Shown in pieces: positions 14,055 through 20,580 of a DNA stretch of 21,878 nucleotides (the first letter of the stretch is position 1; every line of letters starts with the position of its first letter). The DNA lies in contig JBBUBW010000037.1 of NCBI GenBank assembly GCA_038058095.1, forward strand, positions 1 to 21,878, read 5' to 3'. The notes below the pieces were generated by a model. That model was not told where the DNA came from and searched no databases. It saw nothing but the letters and a program-made list of their open reading frames with translations. Position numbers and translations under genes: made by a program. The stretch is from VMFW01 sp038058095. Lineage in GTDB: Bacteria; Patescibacteriota; Minisyncoccia; UBA6257; 2-01-FULL-56-20.

Positions 14055-16085
14055 TTAGTCTTCGGTATCAGCTTCTTTTTCTGGTTCCGGTTTAGGTTCT
14101 GGCTCGATTAAGGGGTTAACCCAGGAAGCATAGTCACAAGCGGGGTAGCGGGAACAGCCCCAGAAGATTTTACCTCTAGCCCGTCCTTTCCGGCTCACGC
14201 GGCGTTCAATAACGTCTCCTTCGGCGCATTTCGGACATTTAAGGCCGATTTTTTTAAGTTCGGATTTAAGAGTTTTAGTGGTCTTACACTCCGGGAAACC
14301 GGAACAGGCGAGGAATTTGCCGAAACGGCCGAATTTAACAATCATCGGTTTACCGCACTTTTCGCATTTTTCGTCGGTGATTTCTTCGATGACGTTTTGT
14401 TTTTCAACCTCTTCGTATTTTTGCTCAAGGAGTTTAGCAAAGGGTTCATAAAATTCGCGGATGGTTTCCTGCCACGCTTTTTCGCCATTCGCCACTTCGT
14501 CGAGATTTCTTTCCATTTGAGCGGTGAAGTCGATGTCGACGATTTGGGGGAAGTGTTCGGTTAAGACTTTGTTTACCAAAGTTCCTATTTCGGTGGGGTG
14601 AAATCGCTTATCTATTTTTTCAACGTAATTGCGTTCCTGGATAACTGAAATGGTGGGAGCATAAGTTGAAGGGCGGCCGATGCCGTATTTTTCCAAGGTC
14701 TTGATGAGCGAGGCTTCGTTATAGCGAGGGGGAGGTTCGGTAAAATGCTCCGAAGGTTTAACTTCGACGAGATTAAGTTTGTCATTTTTCTCGAGGTCGG
14801 GAAGCTCTTTGTCCTCGAATTTAATGGGCCAAACCTTAAGAAAGCCGTCAAAACGCATAATGTTGCCGTTGGATTGGAGAGTATAATTTTTCGAGCCGGT
14901 TTGAGCCGAAATTTCGATGCGTGTGGAGTCGAAGATGGCTTCAGGAAGCTGAGAGGCGATAAAGCGGCGCCAGATTAAGTCATAGACTTTTTGCTGGTCT
15001 TTTTCCAGGTTTTTTTTGGATTTTGATTTTGCAAATTCTTCGGGAGAAAAATAGGGATTAGTGGGACGAATGGACTCGTGGGCTTCTTGGGCTAGCTTGG
15101 ATTTGCTTTTGAAAACGCGAGGTTCGCGCTGATATTTGGAGTCGAGATTATCTTTTACCCATTTCTGGGCCATTTCCAAAGCTTCTTTTGAAAGATTGAC
15201 TGAGTCGGTCCTCATGTAAGTGATGAAGCCTTGCTCATAGAGAGACTGGGCGAGAAACATGGTTTTTTTAGATGAGAAACCGTAAGCGCGGGAGGCCGTT
15301 TGCTGGAGGGTGCTGGTGATAAACGGCGGGAGGGGATTTTTCCTGGATTCATTTTTCTCAGCGGATAAAACTTGATACTCCGATTTTTCTAAATCGCTAG
15401 CGATTTTTTTGGCGTCCTCGCCGTTTTTGATGCCTAATTTAGGAATAGTTTCGTCTCCGATTTTAATCAGGCTAGCTTCAAACTTTTCTTTGGTTTTTTT
15501 AAGGATGGCGCTTATAGTCCAATATTCCTCCGGTTTGAAGTTTTTGATTTCTTCTTCTCGATCAACAATAAGGCGGAGGGCGACCGACTGGACGCGCCCG
15601 GCCGAAAGGCCCCGGACAACTTTTTTCCAAAGGAAAGGGGAAAGTTTGTAGCCGACAAGGCGGTCTAAAACCCGGCGAGCTTGTTGGGCGTTGACGAGAT
15701 TTTTTAAAATACTTCTCGGGTTTTTGATAGCGTTTTCAATGGCGCTTTCGGTGATTTCGTGGAAAACAATACGGCGAGTTTTTGACTCGTCGATTTTCAA
15801 GACTTCTAAAAGGTGCCAGGCGATAGCTTCTCCTTCGCGGTCTTCGTCAGTGGCGAGAATAACCACATCCGCTTTTTGGGAAAGTTTTCTAAGCGCCGTG
15901 ACATTTTTCTGGGCTTTTTTGGGAATAATGTATTGAGGTTCGAAGTTTTTTTCAACATCGATTCCCAATTTGCTTTTAGGGAGATCCCGGACGTGGCCAT
16001 AAGAAGACTCTACTTTGTAGGTAGAGCCGAGAAATCGACTAATTGTTTTTGCTTTTGTTGGTGATTCTACTATTACTAAGTTCAT
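14055..16085 (-). CDS. topA: DNA topoisomerase I
   Basis: A type IA topoisomerase, 676 residues, which relaxes negative supercoils and balances gyrase. The TOPRIM domain starts MNLVIVESPTKAKTISRFLG and includes ATDEDREGEAIAWHL. The active-site Tyr290 is in FITYMRTDSVNLS. RPSTYAPTISVIQ and FHPTEIGTLVNKVL follow. Two C-terminal zinc-finger modules are present: CEKCGKPM...CSGFPEC and CPKCAEG...CSRYPAC. The tail is acidic (EPEPKPEPEKEADTED). No Shine-Dalgarno sequence precedes the ATG. Its start faces a 22-nt inverted repeat shared with the dprA 3' flank. Likely cotranscribed with rel downstream. Confidence 0.97.
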   Translation of the reverse strand: MNLVIVESPTKAKTISRFLGSTYKVESSYGHVRDLPKSKLGIDVEKNFEPQYIIPKKAQKNVTALRKLSQKADVVILATDEDREGEAIAWHLLEVLKIDESKTRRIVFHEITESAIENAIKNPRSILKNLVNAQQARRVLDRLVGYKLSPFLWKKVVRGLSAGRVQSVALRLIVDREEEIKNFKPEEYWTISAILKKTKEKFEASLIKIGDETIPKLGIKNGEDAKKIASDLEKSEYQVLSAEKNESRKNPLPPFITSTLQQTASRAYGFSSKKTMFLAQSLYEQGFITYMRTDSVNLSKEALEMAQKWVKDNLDSKYQREPRVFKSKSKLAQEAHESIRPTNPYFSPEEFAKSKSKKNLEKDQQKVYDLIWRRFIASQLPEAIFDSTRIEISAQTGSKNYTLQSNGNIMRFDGFLKVWPIKFEDKELPDLEKNDKLNLVEVKPSEHFTEPPPRYNEASLIKTLEKYGIGRPSTYAPTISVIQERNYVEKIDKRFHPTEIGTLVNKVLTEHFPQIVDIDFTAQMERNLDEVANGEKAWQETIREFYEPFAKLLEQKYEEVEKQNVIEEITDEKCEKCGKPMIVKFGRFGKFLACSGFPECKTTKTLKSELKKIGLKCPKCAEGDVIERRVSRKGRARGKIFWGCSRYPACDYASWVNPLIEPEPKPEPEKEADTED

Positions 16086-16096
16086 AACATGTGAAG

Positions 16097-16184
16097 GAGA
16101 TTTTTATTTCTAGAACATCGCCTATATTTATAAATACATTATTGATCCCACAGCCAACCCGAATGTTCCAGAAGTAAAAATCTC
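16097..16184. repeat. Inverted repeat between dprA and topA
   Basis: 16097-16118 and 16163-16184 pair at 20 of 22 positions (left arm begins gagatttttatttctag). The loop is 44 nt. It could be a terminator for dprA or an attenuator before topA. Confidence 0.6.
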
Positions 16185-16207
16185 TATTCGTGTTTATTTT
16201 ATGTATT

Positions 16208-17239
16208 TTATAGAGTATAACCGTTTTCCGTTTCCTTAACTACATTTTTAATAACAAGGAATGAAAGAACGCGGTTAGCGACTTCGGCGTCTAGTTTAGT
16301 GAGTTCAATAATTTTGTCAACACTAAAGCCTTTTTTTGATTTTTGAAGGGCGTTTAAAATAAGCGCTTCTTCGGGATTTTCGGCGAAAAGATTTTGGGTT
16401 TTGGTTTCTTTCTGGGCAAGTTCGGGTTCGATGATTTCTATTATATGTTCGGGTTTCGTGACGAGGGTGGCGCCTTGGCGGATTAACTCGTTTGAGCCTT
16501 TAAAATTGGGATGAGAGATGGGGCCGGGGATAACGAAAATGTCGCGATTTTGGTCGACGGCGAATCGGGCGGTGGCCAAAGAGCCAGAGCGTTCCGGGGC
16601 TTCGATAACCAGAATTCCTTTTGAAAGGCCGCTTATAATGCGGTTTCTTTGGATGAAGTGGTGAGGGAGAGAAGGCATATCGGGCGGATATTCGGAGATG
16701 ATAGCGCCGCCGGACTCTAGAATTTTTTTGCCTAATTTTTCGTTGGTTTTAGGGTAAATTTCATCCAGGCCGTTTCCTAAGACAGCGACTGTATATCCTT
16801 TGGCTTCTATCGCTCCGGCGTGAGATGAGGCATCGATTCCCAAGGCAAGGCCGCTTACTATATTAATGCCTGAGAGCACTAAACTAGAGGCGAAAATCCT
16901 AGCGAGTTCTTTGCCGTTTTCGGTGGCTTTGCGGGTGCCGACGATAGCAAGAGTAGGTTCGTTAATTTTGTTTAAAGCTCCAATCGAATAAATCCCGAAA
17001 GGAGGCCAGGGGATTTCTTTAAGAAGGACAGGGTAATCCAGGCTTTCGTTTAAAACGAGATTGATATTCAGCTTCTGCAGTTTTTTCCACTCTACTTCGG
17101 GATTGAGGTCTGACTTTTCGGTTTTTTTGATATTTTCCCAAACGTTTTTCCAGTTCCCGAAAAAATCTTTCGCTTTTTGAAGTTTTCGGTAGTCGTTTCT
17201 GGTTACTAGATTGCTTAAGTGGTAGAACAAAGGTTCCAT
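16208..17239 (-). CDS. dprA: DNA processing protein DprA
   Basis: A 343-residue DprA/Smf protein that protects incoming single-stranded DNA and loads RecA during natural transformation. The Rossmann-like core is clear: AIVGTRKATENGKELARIFA, GINIVSGLALGIDASSHAGA, GYTVAVLGNGLDEIYPKTN, SGGAIISEYPP, FIQRNRIISGLSKGILVIEAPERSGSLATA and PGPISHPNFKGSNELIRQGA. A C-terminal winged helix (LNALQKSKKGFSVDKIIELT) completes the usual layout. With the pilus genes nearby it supports DNA uptake. A TATAAT on the minus strand (17255-17260) lies only 15 nt from the ATG. Confidence 0.96.
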   Translation of the reverse strand: MEPLFYHLSNLVTRNDYRKLQKAKDFFGNWKNVWENIKKTEKSDLNPEVEWKKLQKLNINLVLNESLDYPVLLKEIPWPPFGIYSIGALNKINEPTLAIVGTRKATENGKELARIFASSLVLSGINIVSGLALGIDASSHAGAIEAKGYTVAVLGNGLDEIYPKTNEKLGKKILESGGAIISEYPPDMPSLPHHFIQRNRIISGLSKGILVIEAPERSGSLATARFAVDQNRDIFVIPGPISHPNFKGSNELIRQGATLVTKPEHIIEIIEPELAQKETKTQNLFAENPEEALILNALQKSKKGFSVDKIIELTKLDAEVANRVLSFLVIKNVVKETENGYTL

Positions 17240-17254
17240 AAGTTTGATTTAAGT

Positions 17255-17260
17255 ATTATA
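17255..17260 (-). promoter_or_regulatory. Candidate -10 box of dprA
   Basis: On the minus strand TATAAT ends 15 nt before the dprA ATG; a TTTATA lies 16 nt further upstream. The predicted leader is about 8 nt, with no Shine-Dalgarno sequence. Confidence 0.5.
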
Positions 17261-17362
17261 CCCCACAGGAAATAACTATAAAATTGTATGTACTTGGGAA
17301 TAATTTGTTTCCAACGGGGCAGGCATAAATTTTAGGGAGAATAAATTTTGTGAGTTTAAATG

Positions 17363-17371
17363 TGTTATAAT
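17363..17371 (+). promoter_or_regulatory. Extended -10 box before the PilO-like gene
   Basis: TGTTATAAT (17363-17371) is an extended -10 element. The ATG is at 17380, so transcription would start within a base or two of it, predicting a leaderless message. Confidence 0.5.
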
Positions 17372-17379
17372 AGAAGGGT

Positions 17380-17913
17380 ATGAGTGGAGATTTTAAGCAT
17401 CAGCTCTGGATTACTTTAGGGGTGTTTTTGGGAGTGATTCTCCTTTTTGGAGGGGGTCTTTTGGCGTTGGAGGCTAAGGTTAGTTCTAGGGTTGGTGAAA
17501 TTACGAACCAGCGTGGTTTGATTCAACAAGCTTCAACTCTGACGGAAACTTTGGCAAATTTGAAAAACGAGAAGCAAGTAGCGGGTGGCTATAGTAAGAG
17601 TTTAGAGCAGCTCGTGACTAATCGAGATGATTTGGTGGTTGGTTTTTCTCGATGGCTTGAAAGCGAGGCAAAACTTTATAGTGTTGGCGCTAGTTTCAAT
17701 TTTGAGGGGAGCGAGGTTTCTCCAACGGCGGATAGTTTTGGCTACGCGAGACTTTCGCTTAAATTGAGCGGTCCTTTAACTAGCGTGGCAAGTTTTTTGA
17801 AACATCTCGAGAGGGAATCGATGAGGTTTTTGATGAATTTTGAAAGTTTTAATATTAGCCAGAACCAGAATGATTATTCGGTTTCAGTCGCTGGCCTTGT
17901 ATATTTTAAGTAG
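17380..17913 (+). CDS. PilO-like type IV pilus assembly protein
   Basis: A 177-residue bitopic protein. The short cytoplasmic N-terminus is followed by one transmembrane helix (ITLGVFLGVILLFGGGLLALEA), a coiled-coil segment (about 35-90, QASTLTETLANLKNEKQVAGGYSKSLEQL) and a small alpha/beta domain (VGASFNFEG...ARLSLKLSGPLTSVASFLKHLERESMRFLMNFESF). That layout is that of PilO/GspM-type inner-membrane alignment proteins, including the LSGPLTSVASFLKHLE helix after a beta strand. The family call is inference from architecture. The next gene starts 6 nt after its stop. Confidence 0.6.
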   Translation: MSGDFKHQLWITLGVFLGVILLFGGGLLALEAKVSSRVGEITNQRGLIQQASTLTETLANLKNEKQVAGGYSKSLEQLVTNRDDLVVGFSRWLESEAKLYSVGASFNFEGSEVSPTADSFGYARLSLKLSGPLTSVASFLKHLERESMRFLMNFESFNISQNQNDYSVSVAGLVYFK

Positions 17914-17919
17914 TTTTTG

Positions 17920-18126
17920 ATGAAAAATTTATTTAGAAATTATTACGATAAAATTTTAGTTATATTAGCGGTTGTTTTTATGGTTGCCGTGGTTTTTGTA
18001 TATATTTGGGGGGCCGGGTTTCTTGTCGAGAATTTTAATAACGCGACCGAATTAAAAAATGCGAATAACAATACGGCCCATTTTAATATAGAAAGCGCGA
18101 AGAATTTGGGTTTATCTAACCAGTAG
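17920..18126 (+). CDS. Small single-span membrane protein
   Basis: A 68-residue protein from the ATG at 17920 (a TTG directly before it is less likely). One transmembrane helix (ILVILAVVFMVAVVFVYIWGAGFLV) and an Asn-rich outer tail (ENFNNATELKNANNNTAHFN). Not recognised. It is placed 6 nt after the PilO-like gene and so probably belongs to the same pilus-related transcript. Palindromic element B begins 21 nt after the stop. Confidence 0.6.
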   Translation: MKNLFRNYYDKILVILAVVFMVAVVFVYIWGAGFLVENFNNATELKNANNNTAHFNIESAKNLGLSNQ

Positions 18127-18146
18127 TTTCTGCTAAACAAAATTTG

Positions 18147-18218
18147 CCCCGGTACTAATTGAGGAATTTTAAAATTTCCTAAATTATTAACTAAACCTTT
18201 CCGTAATTAGTTCCGGGG
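18147..18218. repeat. Palindromic element B, CCCCGGTACTAATT family
   Basis: Left arm ccccggtactaatt (18147-18160) pairs with aattagttccgggg (18205-18218), 13 of 14. An inner palindrome aggaattttaaaatttcct follows the left arm. The right arm is followed by ttgattttt, so it could terminate the upstream transcript. Confidence 0.75.
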
Positions 18219-18283
18219 TTGATTTTTCTCGGGTTTTGGTTTTTAATGAACTGGTAATTTTAAAGTTGGAGCGCGGTTAGCTC

Positions 18284-18318
18284 CCCACAAGAAATCAAAG
18301 ATTTCTAACGGGGCGAGC
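18284..18318. repeat. Hairpin insertion 1
   Basis: agaaatc and gatttct pair around an aaa loop, and ccc with gggg outside them. Sits exactly between the D-stem and D-loop parts of the tRNA-Val relic. Confidence 0.65.
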
Positions 18319-18325
18319 AGTGGTA

Positions 18326-18357
18326 CCCGCCCGTACCGAATAGTACGTTCGGGCGGG
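18326..18357. repeat. Hairpin insertion 2
   Basis: cccgcccg (18326-18333) pairs with cgggcggg (18350-18357), and inner gtac with gtac. Sits exactly between the D-loop and the 3' D-stem of the tRNA-Val relic. Confidence 0.7.
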
Positions 18358-18371
18358 GAGCGTTTCGTTGA

Positions 18372-18431
18372 CCCCGGTACTAATTGAGGAATTTTTAAAT
18401 TTTCTAGACTTTTCCTCAATTAGTTCCGGGG
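18372..18431. repeat. Palindromic element C, CCCCGGTACTAATT family
   Basis: ccccggtactaattgagga (18372-18390) pairs with tcctcaattagttccgggg (18413-18431), 18 of 19, with a 22-nt loop. It is the most compact copy of the family. ttgacccc occurs at both its edges. Confidence 0.8.
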
Positions 18432-18435
18432 TTGA

Positions 18436-18543
18436 CCCCTCACTCTTGTGTGTATTGCGTCCTTAGCTCAGTGGTAGAGCGTTTCGTTGACATCGAAAAG
18501 GCCGGAGGTCCGATCCCTCCAGGACGCACATAAGAGTGAGGGG
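18436..18543. repeat. Inverted repeat bracketing tRNA-Val
   Basis: cccctcactctt (18436-18447) is the exact reverse complement of aagagtgagggg (18532-18543). The pair encloses the intact tRNA-Val and resembles the ccctcaccctt arms near 21352-21773. Confidence 0.8.
18457..18528 (+). tRNA. tRNA-Val(GAC)
   Basis: Acceptor gcgtcct pairs with aggacgc; D-arm gctc-agtggta-gagc; anticodon arm tttcg-ttgacat-cgaaa with GAC at 18489-18491; T-arm ggagg-tccgatc-cctcc; discriminator A at 18528. CCA is not encoded (CAT follows). The T-loop has C at position 55 where almost all tRNAs have U/pseudouridine. All stems pair fully, so it is probably functional. Confidence 0.92.
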
Positions 18544-18604
18544 AAGAGGTCAGAAGTCCGATCTTTCTACCGCGCACAAAGAGGGGGGGATGAAGTATAG
18601 CTAC

Positions 18605-18679
18605 GCGCACATAGTTCAGTGGTAGAACGCTGTCCTGATAAGACAGAGGTCCTTGGTTCGATTCCAAGTGTGCGCACCA
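18605..18679 (+). tRNA. tRNA-Ile(GAT)
   Basis: Acceptor gcgcaca pairs with tgtgcgc; D-arm gttc-agtggta-gaac; anticodon stem ctgtc/gacag around loop ctgataa (GAT at 18637-18639); T-arm cttgg-ttcgatt-ccaag with a normal T-loop; discriminator A and encoded CCA (18677-18679). Confidence 0.95.
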
Positions 18680-18759
18680 CAAATAGAATCTAGAATTTAG
18701 AAAATAGAGAGTAGAATAAAAAAGGGTAAAATTTAGAAATAGAAAATAAAGATTAGCTA

Positions 18760-19515
18760 ATGTTGAAACCCGAAGTGATTTATGAAAATGAGAACTTTTT
18801 GGTTTTGAATAAGCCGGCGGGACTTTTAGTTCATGGAACATTAGCAAATAGCAAATCGCTTATCGCTAACAAAGAGGAGGCATTAGCAGATTGGCTTGTT
18901 GAAAAATACCCCGAAACTAAAAAAGTTGGAGACGATCCGGAGACGAGGCCGGGAATTGTACACCGATTGGATAAAGATACTTCGGGGGTGATGGTGGTGG
19001 CGCGGAATCAAAAGACGTTTGAATATTTAAAGAAACTTTTCCAAGAGCATAAAATCCAAAAAACTTATCGAGTTTTGGTGTATGGAAGGGTGAAAAATAA
19101 AAAAGGGATAATCGACAAGCCGATTGGGATAAAGGCGGGCACGACGAAGCGGTCGGTTTTTTCGGAGAAGATGAAAAAAGAAGCGGTGACGGAGTACAGA
19201 TTAGCATCAAGTATCAAGTATCAGGTGTCAGGTCGAAAAGGAAGCGAAAAATCTTTGAGCGATTTTTCGCTTTTAGAAGTAAAACCAAAAACCGGGCGGA
19301 CTCATCAGATAAGAGTTCACTTGGCGAGTATCGGTCATTCGGTAGTGAACGACGTTCTTTATAGTAAATCAAAACAAAAAATTGGGAACGGGCGTTTAAT
19401 GCTTCACGCGATGTCTTTGGAATTCGCAGCCGAAAATGGCAAGAGAATGCAGTTTGAGGCCGAGTTGCCGGAGGATTTTAATGAAAATATTAATGAGTTA
19501 GAATCTAGAAAATAA
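18760..19515 (+). CDS. RluA-family RNA pseudouridine synthase
   Basis: A 251-residue enzyme that isomerises uridine to pseudouridine in rRNA or tRNA. Catalytic Asp71 lies in GIVHRLDKDTSGVMVVAR; VLNKPAGLLVHG and KPKTGRTHQIRVHLASIGHSVVND are the other family motifs. There is no N-terminal S4 domain, so it is of the short RluA/RluC-core type. The target cannot be told from sequence. Two segments look like in-frame repeat growth: TLANSKSLIANKEE (DNA ttagcaaatagcaaatcgct) and SSIKYQVSG (DNA agtatcaagtatcaggtgtc). The ATG at 18760 follows an A-rich leader with no Shine-Dalgarno sequence. Palindromic element D begins 47 nt after the stop. Confidence 0.93.
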   Translation: MLKPEVIYENENFLVLNKPAGLLVHGTLANSKSLIANKEEALADWLVEKYPETKKVGDDPETRPGIVHRLDKDTSGVMVVARNQKTFEYLKKLFQEHKIQKTYRVLVYGRVKNKKGIIDKPIGIKAGTTKRSVFSEKMKKEAVTEYRLASSIKYQVSGRKGSEKSLSDFSLLEVKPKTGRTHQIRVHLASIGHSVVNDVLYSKSKQKIGNGRLMLHAMSLEFAAENGKRMQFEAELPEDFNENINELESRK

Positions 19516-19561
19516 AAGAGGATCTAACTTTTTAAGTATCGGATTGATTAAGGGCGGATAA

Positions 19562-19709
19562 CCCCGCACCAATTTTACAGTTTAATGTGTTGGCGAAACG
19601 CTTGGACAAAGGAGGGGCGGGCTTATTCAGCCCCCGCATTTCGCTTGTGTCAACTAGGTTTTCGGTAATTTCTGTTTTGCTAAATATTTTGGGTAAAATC
19701 GGTGCGGGG
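19562..19709. repeat. Palindromic element D, diverged CCCCG family member
   Basis: ccccgcaccaattttac (19562-19578) pairs with gtaaaatcggtgcgggg (19693-19709), 16 of 17, with a long loop that has its own hairpin (gcgggct/agcccccgc near 19618-19638). The gap 19516-19864 otherwise holds the ttctccgctaattggcggagaa palindrome near 19725, a single DnaA-box-like ttatccaca (19762-19770) and the pilin promoter. Confidence 0.65.
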
Positions 19710-19792
19710 TCCTCAATTTTTCGAATTCTCCGCTAATTGGCGGAGAATGAAAAATCGGGAGTTATCCACAATCTTGGGAAAATACCACGTGC

Positions 19793-19798
19793 TATAAT
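19793..19798 (+). promoter_or_regulatory. -10 box of the prepilin gene
   Basis: A consensus TATAAT, with no convincing -35 at 16-18 nt. The leader would be about 60 nt, A-rich, with aaaggtc occurring twice. Confidence 0.5.
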
Positions 19799-19864
19799 AA
19801 ACCCAAGCTTTTCTAAAGGTCGAATTTAAAGAAAAAGGTCTAAGAAAATAAAGTAAAAGTTCTA

Positions 19865-20488
19865 ATGAAAAACCAAGTGAAAGGTTTCACTTTGATCGAG
19901 CTTCTGATTGTAATCGGTATTATCGCCATTCTAGCGACGGTAGTGATCTTAACTTTAAATCCGGCCGAACTTTTGCGACAAGCAAGAGATTCGACTAGGA
20001 CTTCGGATTTCGCGACTCTTAAGAGTGCTTTGTCTCTTTATGGAGCGGATGTGAGTGTGCCGTATTATGGTTCGAGTTCTGCTAGTGGAGTCTGTTACAT
20101 CTCAATTGCTAGCGATGCTGCAGCTACCGTTGCGAGGCCTCCTATTACTAATTGTGGTGGTCGTTTTGCGGCCACTATTACTGTAGTTGCCAGTACGACT
20201 GAAGCCCTAAAACGGAGTACGGGTGTAGCGGGTGCTTCTTCGGGAAATGGGTGGATTCCGGTAAACTTGACTCAAATTAGTTCTGGAGCTCCTATTTCCG
20301 CTTATCCAGTTGATCCTGTTTCTCCTAACAGTTCGAGTTCTTACTATGCTTACGCAACTGATGGGAGTGGAGGATTTGAAATCAACACCCGTCTTGAGAG
20401 TACTAAGTTTGCGAGTAGTTCGGAAAATGATGGGGGAACTAGCAATACGCTTTATGAAGCTGGAACCCAACCGGGATTGAATCTCTAG
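19865..20488 (+). CDS. Type IV prepilin-like protein
   Basis: A 207-residue pilin. The class III signal is MKNQVKG|FTLIELLIVIGIIAILATVVILTLNP, with prepilin peptidase cleavage between Gly7 and Phe8, Glu5 of the mature chain present and a hydrophobic stem helix. RQARDSTRTSDFATLKSALSLYGAD continues the alpha1 helix. The outer domain is Ser/Gly/Thr-rich with two cysteines (VCYIS and NCGGR) that could form a disulfide. AYPVDPVSPNSSSSYYAYATDGSGGFEI is the usual C-terminal pattern of CPR pseudopilins. It would form or decorate a pilus used in attachment or DNA uptake. It has its own promoter and terminator. Confidence 0.93.
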   Translation: MKNQVKGFTLIELLIVIGIIAILATVVILTLNPAELLRQARDSTRTSDFATLKSALSLYGADVSVPYYGSSSASGVCYISIASDAAATVARPPITNCGGRFAATITVVASTTEALKRSTGVAGASSGNGWIPVNLTQISSGAPISAYPVDPVSPNSSSSYYAYATDGSGGFEINTRLESTKFASSSENDGGTSNTLYEAGTQPGLNL

Positions 20489-20516
20489 TTGGTTTTAGTT
20501 TACTGAATATGCGAAA

Positions 20517-20546
20517 GGGCTCTGCTTATAAGCGGGGCTCTTTTGC
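20517..20546 (+). terminator. Terminator after the prepilin gene
   Basis: gggctctgct (20517-20526) pairs with agcggggctc (20531-20540) using three G-T pairs, followed by tttt. It lies 29 nt after the stop codon. Confidence 0.6.
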
Positions 20547-20556
20547 TATTCTTTGG

Positions 20557-20562
20557 TATAAT
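20557..20562 (+). promoter_or_regulatory. Candidate -10 box before the 20581 gene
   Basis: TATAAT just after the terminator, 18 nt before the ATG; -35 not recognised. Confidence 0.4.
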
Positions 20563-20580
20563 TTAAGGAAGTTTAAATTT

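Larger units (their letters stand above)
18271..18576 (+). pseudogene. tRNA-Val relic interrupted by three hairpin insertions
   Basis: Pieces in order match the intact tRNA-Val at 18457: acceptor gcgcggt (18271-18277), ta, D-stem gctc (18280-18283), D-loop agtggta (18319-18325), gagcg and anticodon arm tttcgttgac (18358-18372), then aggtc, T-arm agaag-tccgatc-tttct and acceptor accgcgc plus A (18547-18576). The acceptor pairs 7/7 and the T-stem 5/5. Insertions: a 35-nt hairpin (18284-18318), a 32-nt hairpin (18326-18357) and a third block after anticodon GAC (from 18373) holding element C and the intact tRNA-Val. The 3' half of the anticodon stem is lost, so a functional tRNA is unlikely without repair. 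Confidence 0.65.

Noticed and set aside
18440..18847. 135-codon minus-strand frame with sequence like HLESNQGPLSYQDSVLPLNYVR
   Set aside because: It runs antisense through tRNA-Val and tRNA-Ile; such peptides are a known false gene produced by reading tRNAs backwards.
19762..19770. DnaA-box-like ttatccaca, considered as part of an origin, given gyrB and parAB in the window
   Set aside because: Only one box was found, with no cluster, no dnaA or dnaN gene and no AT-rich unwinding region beside it.
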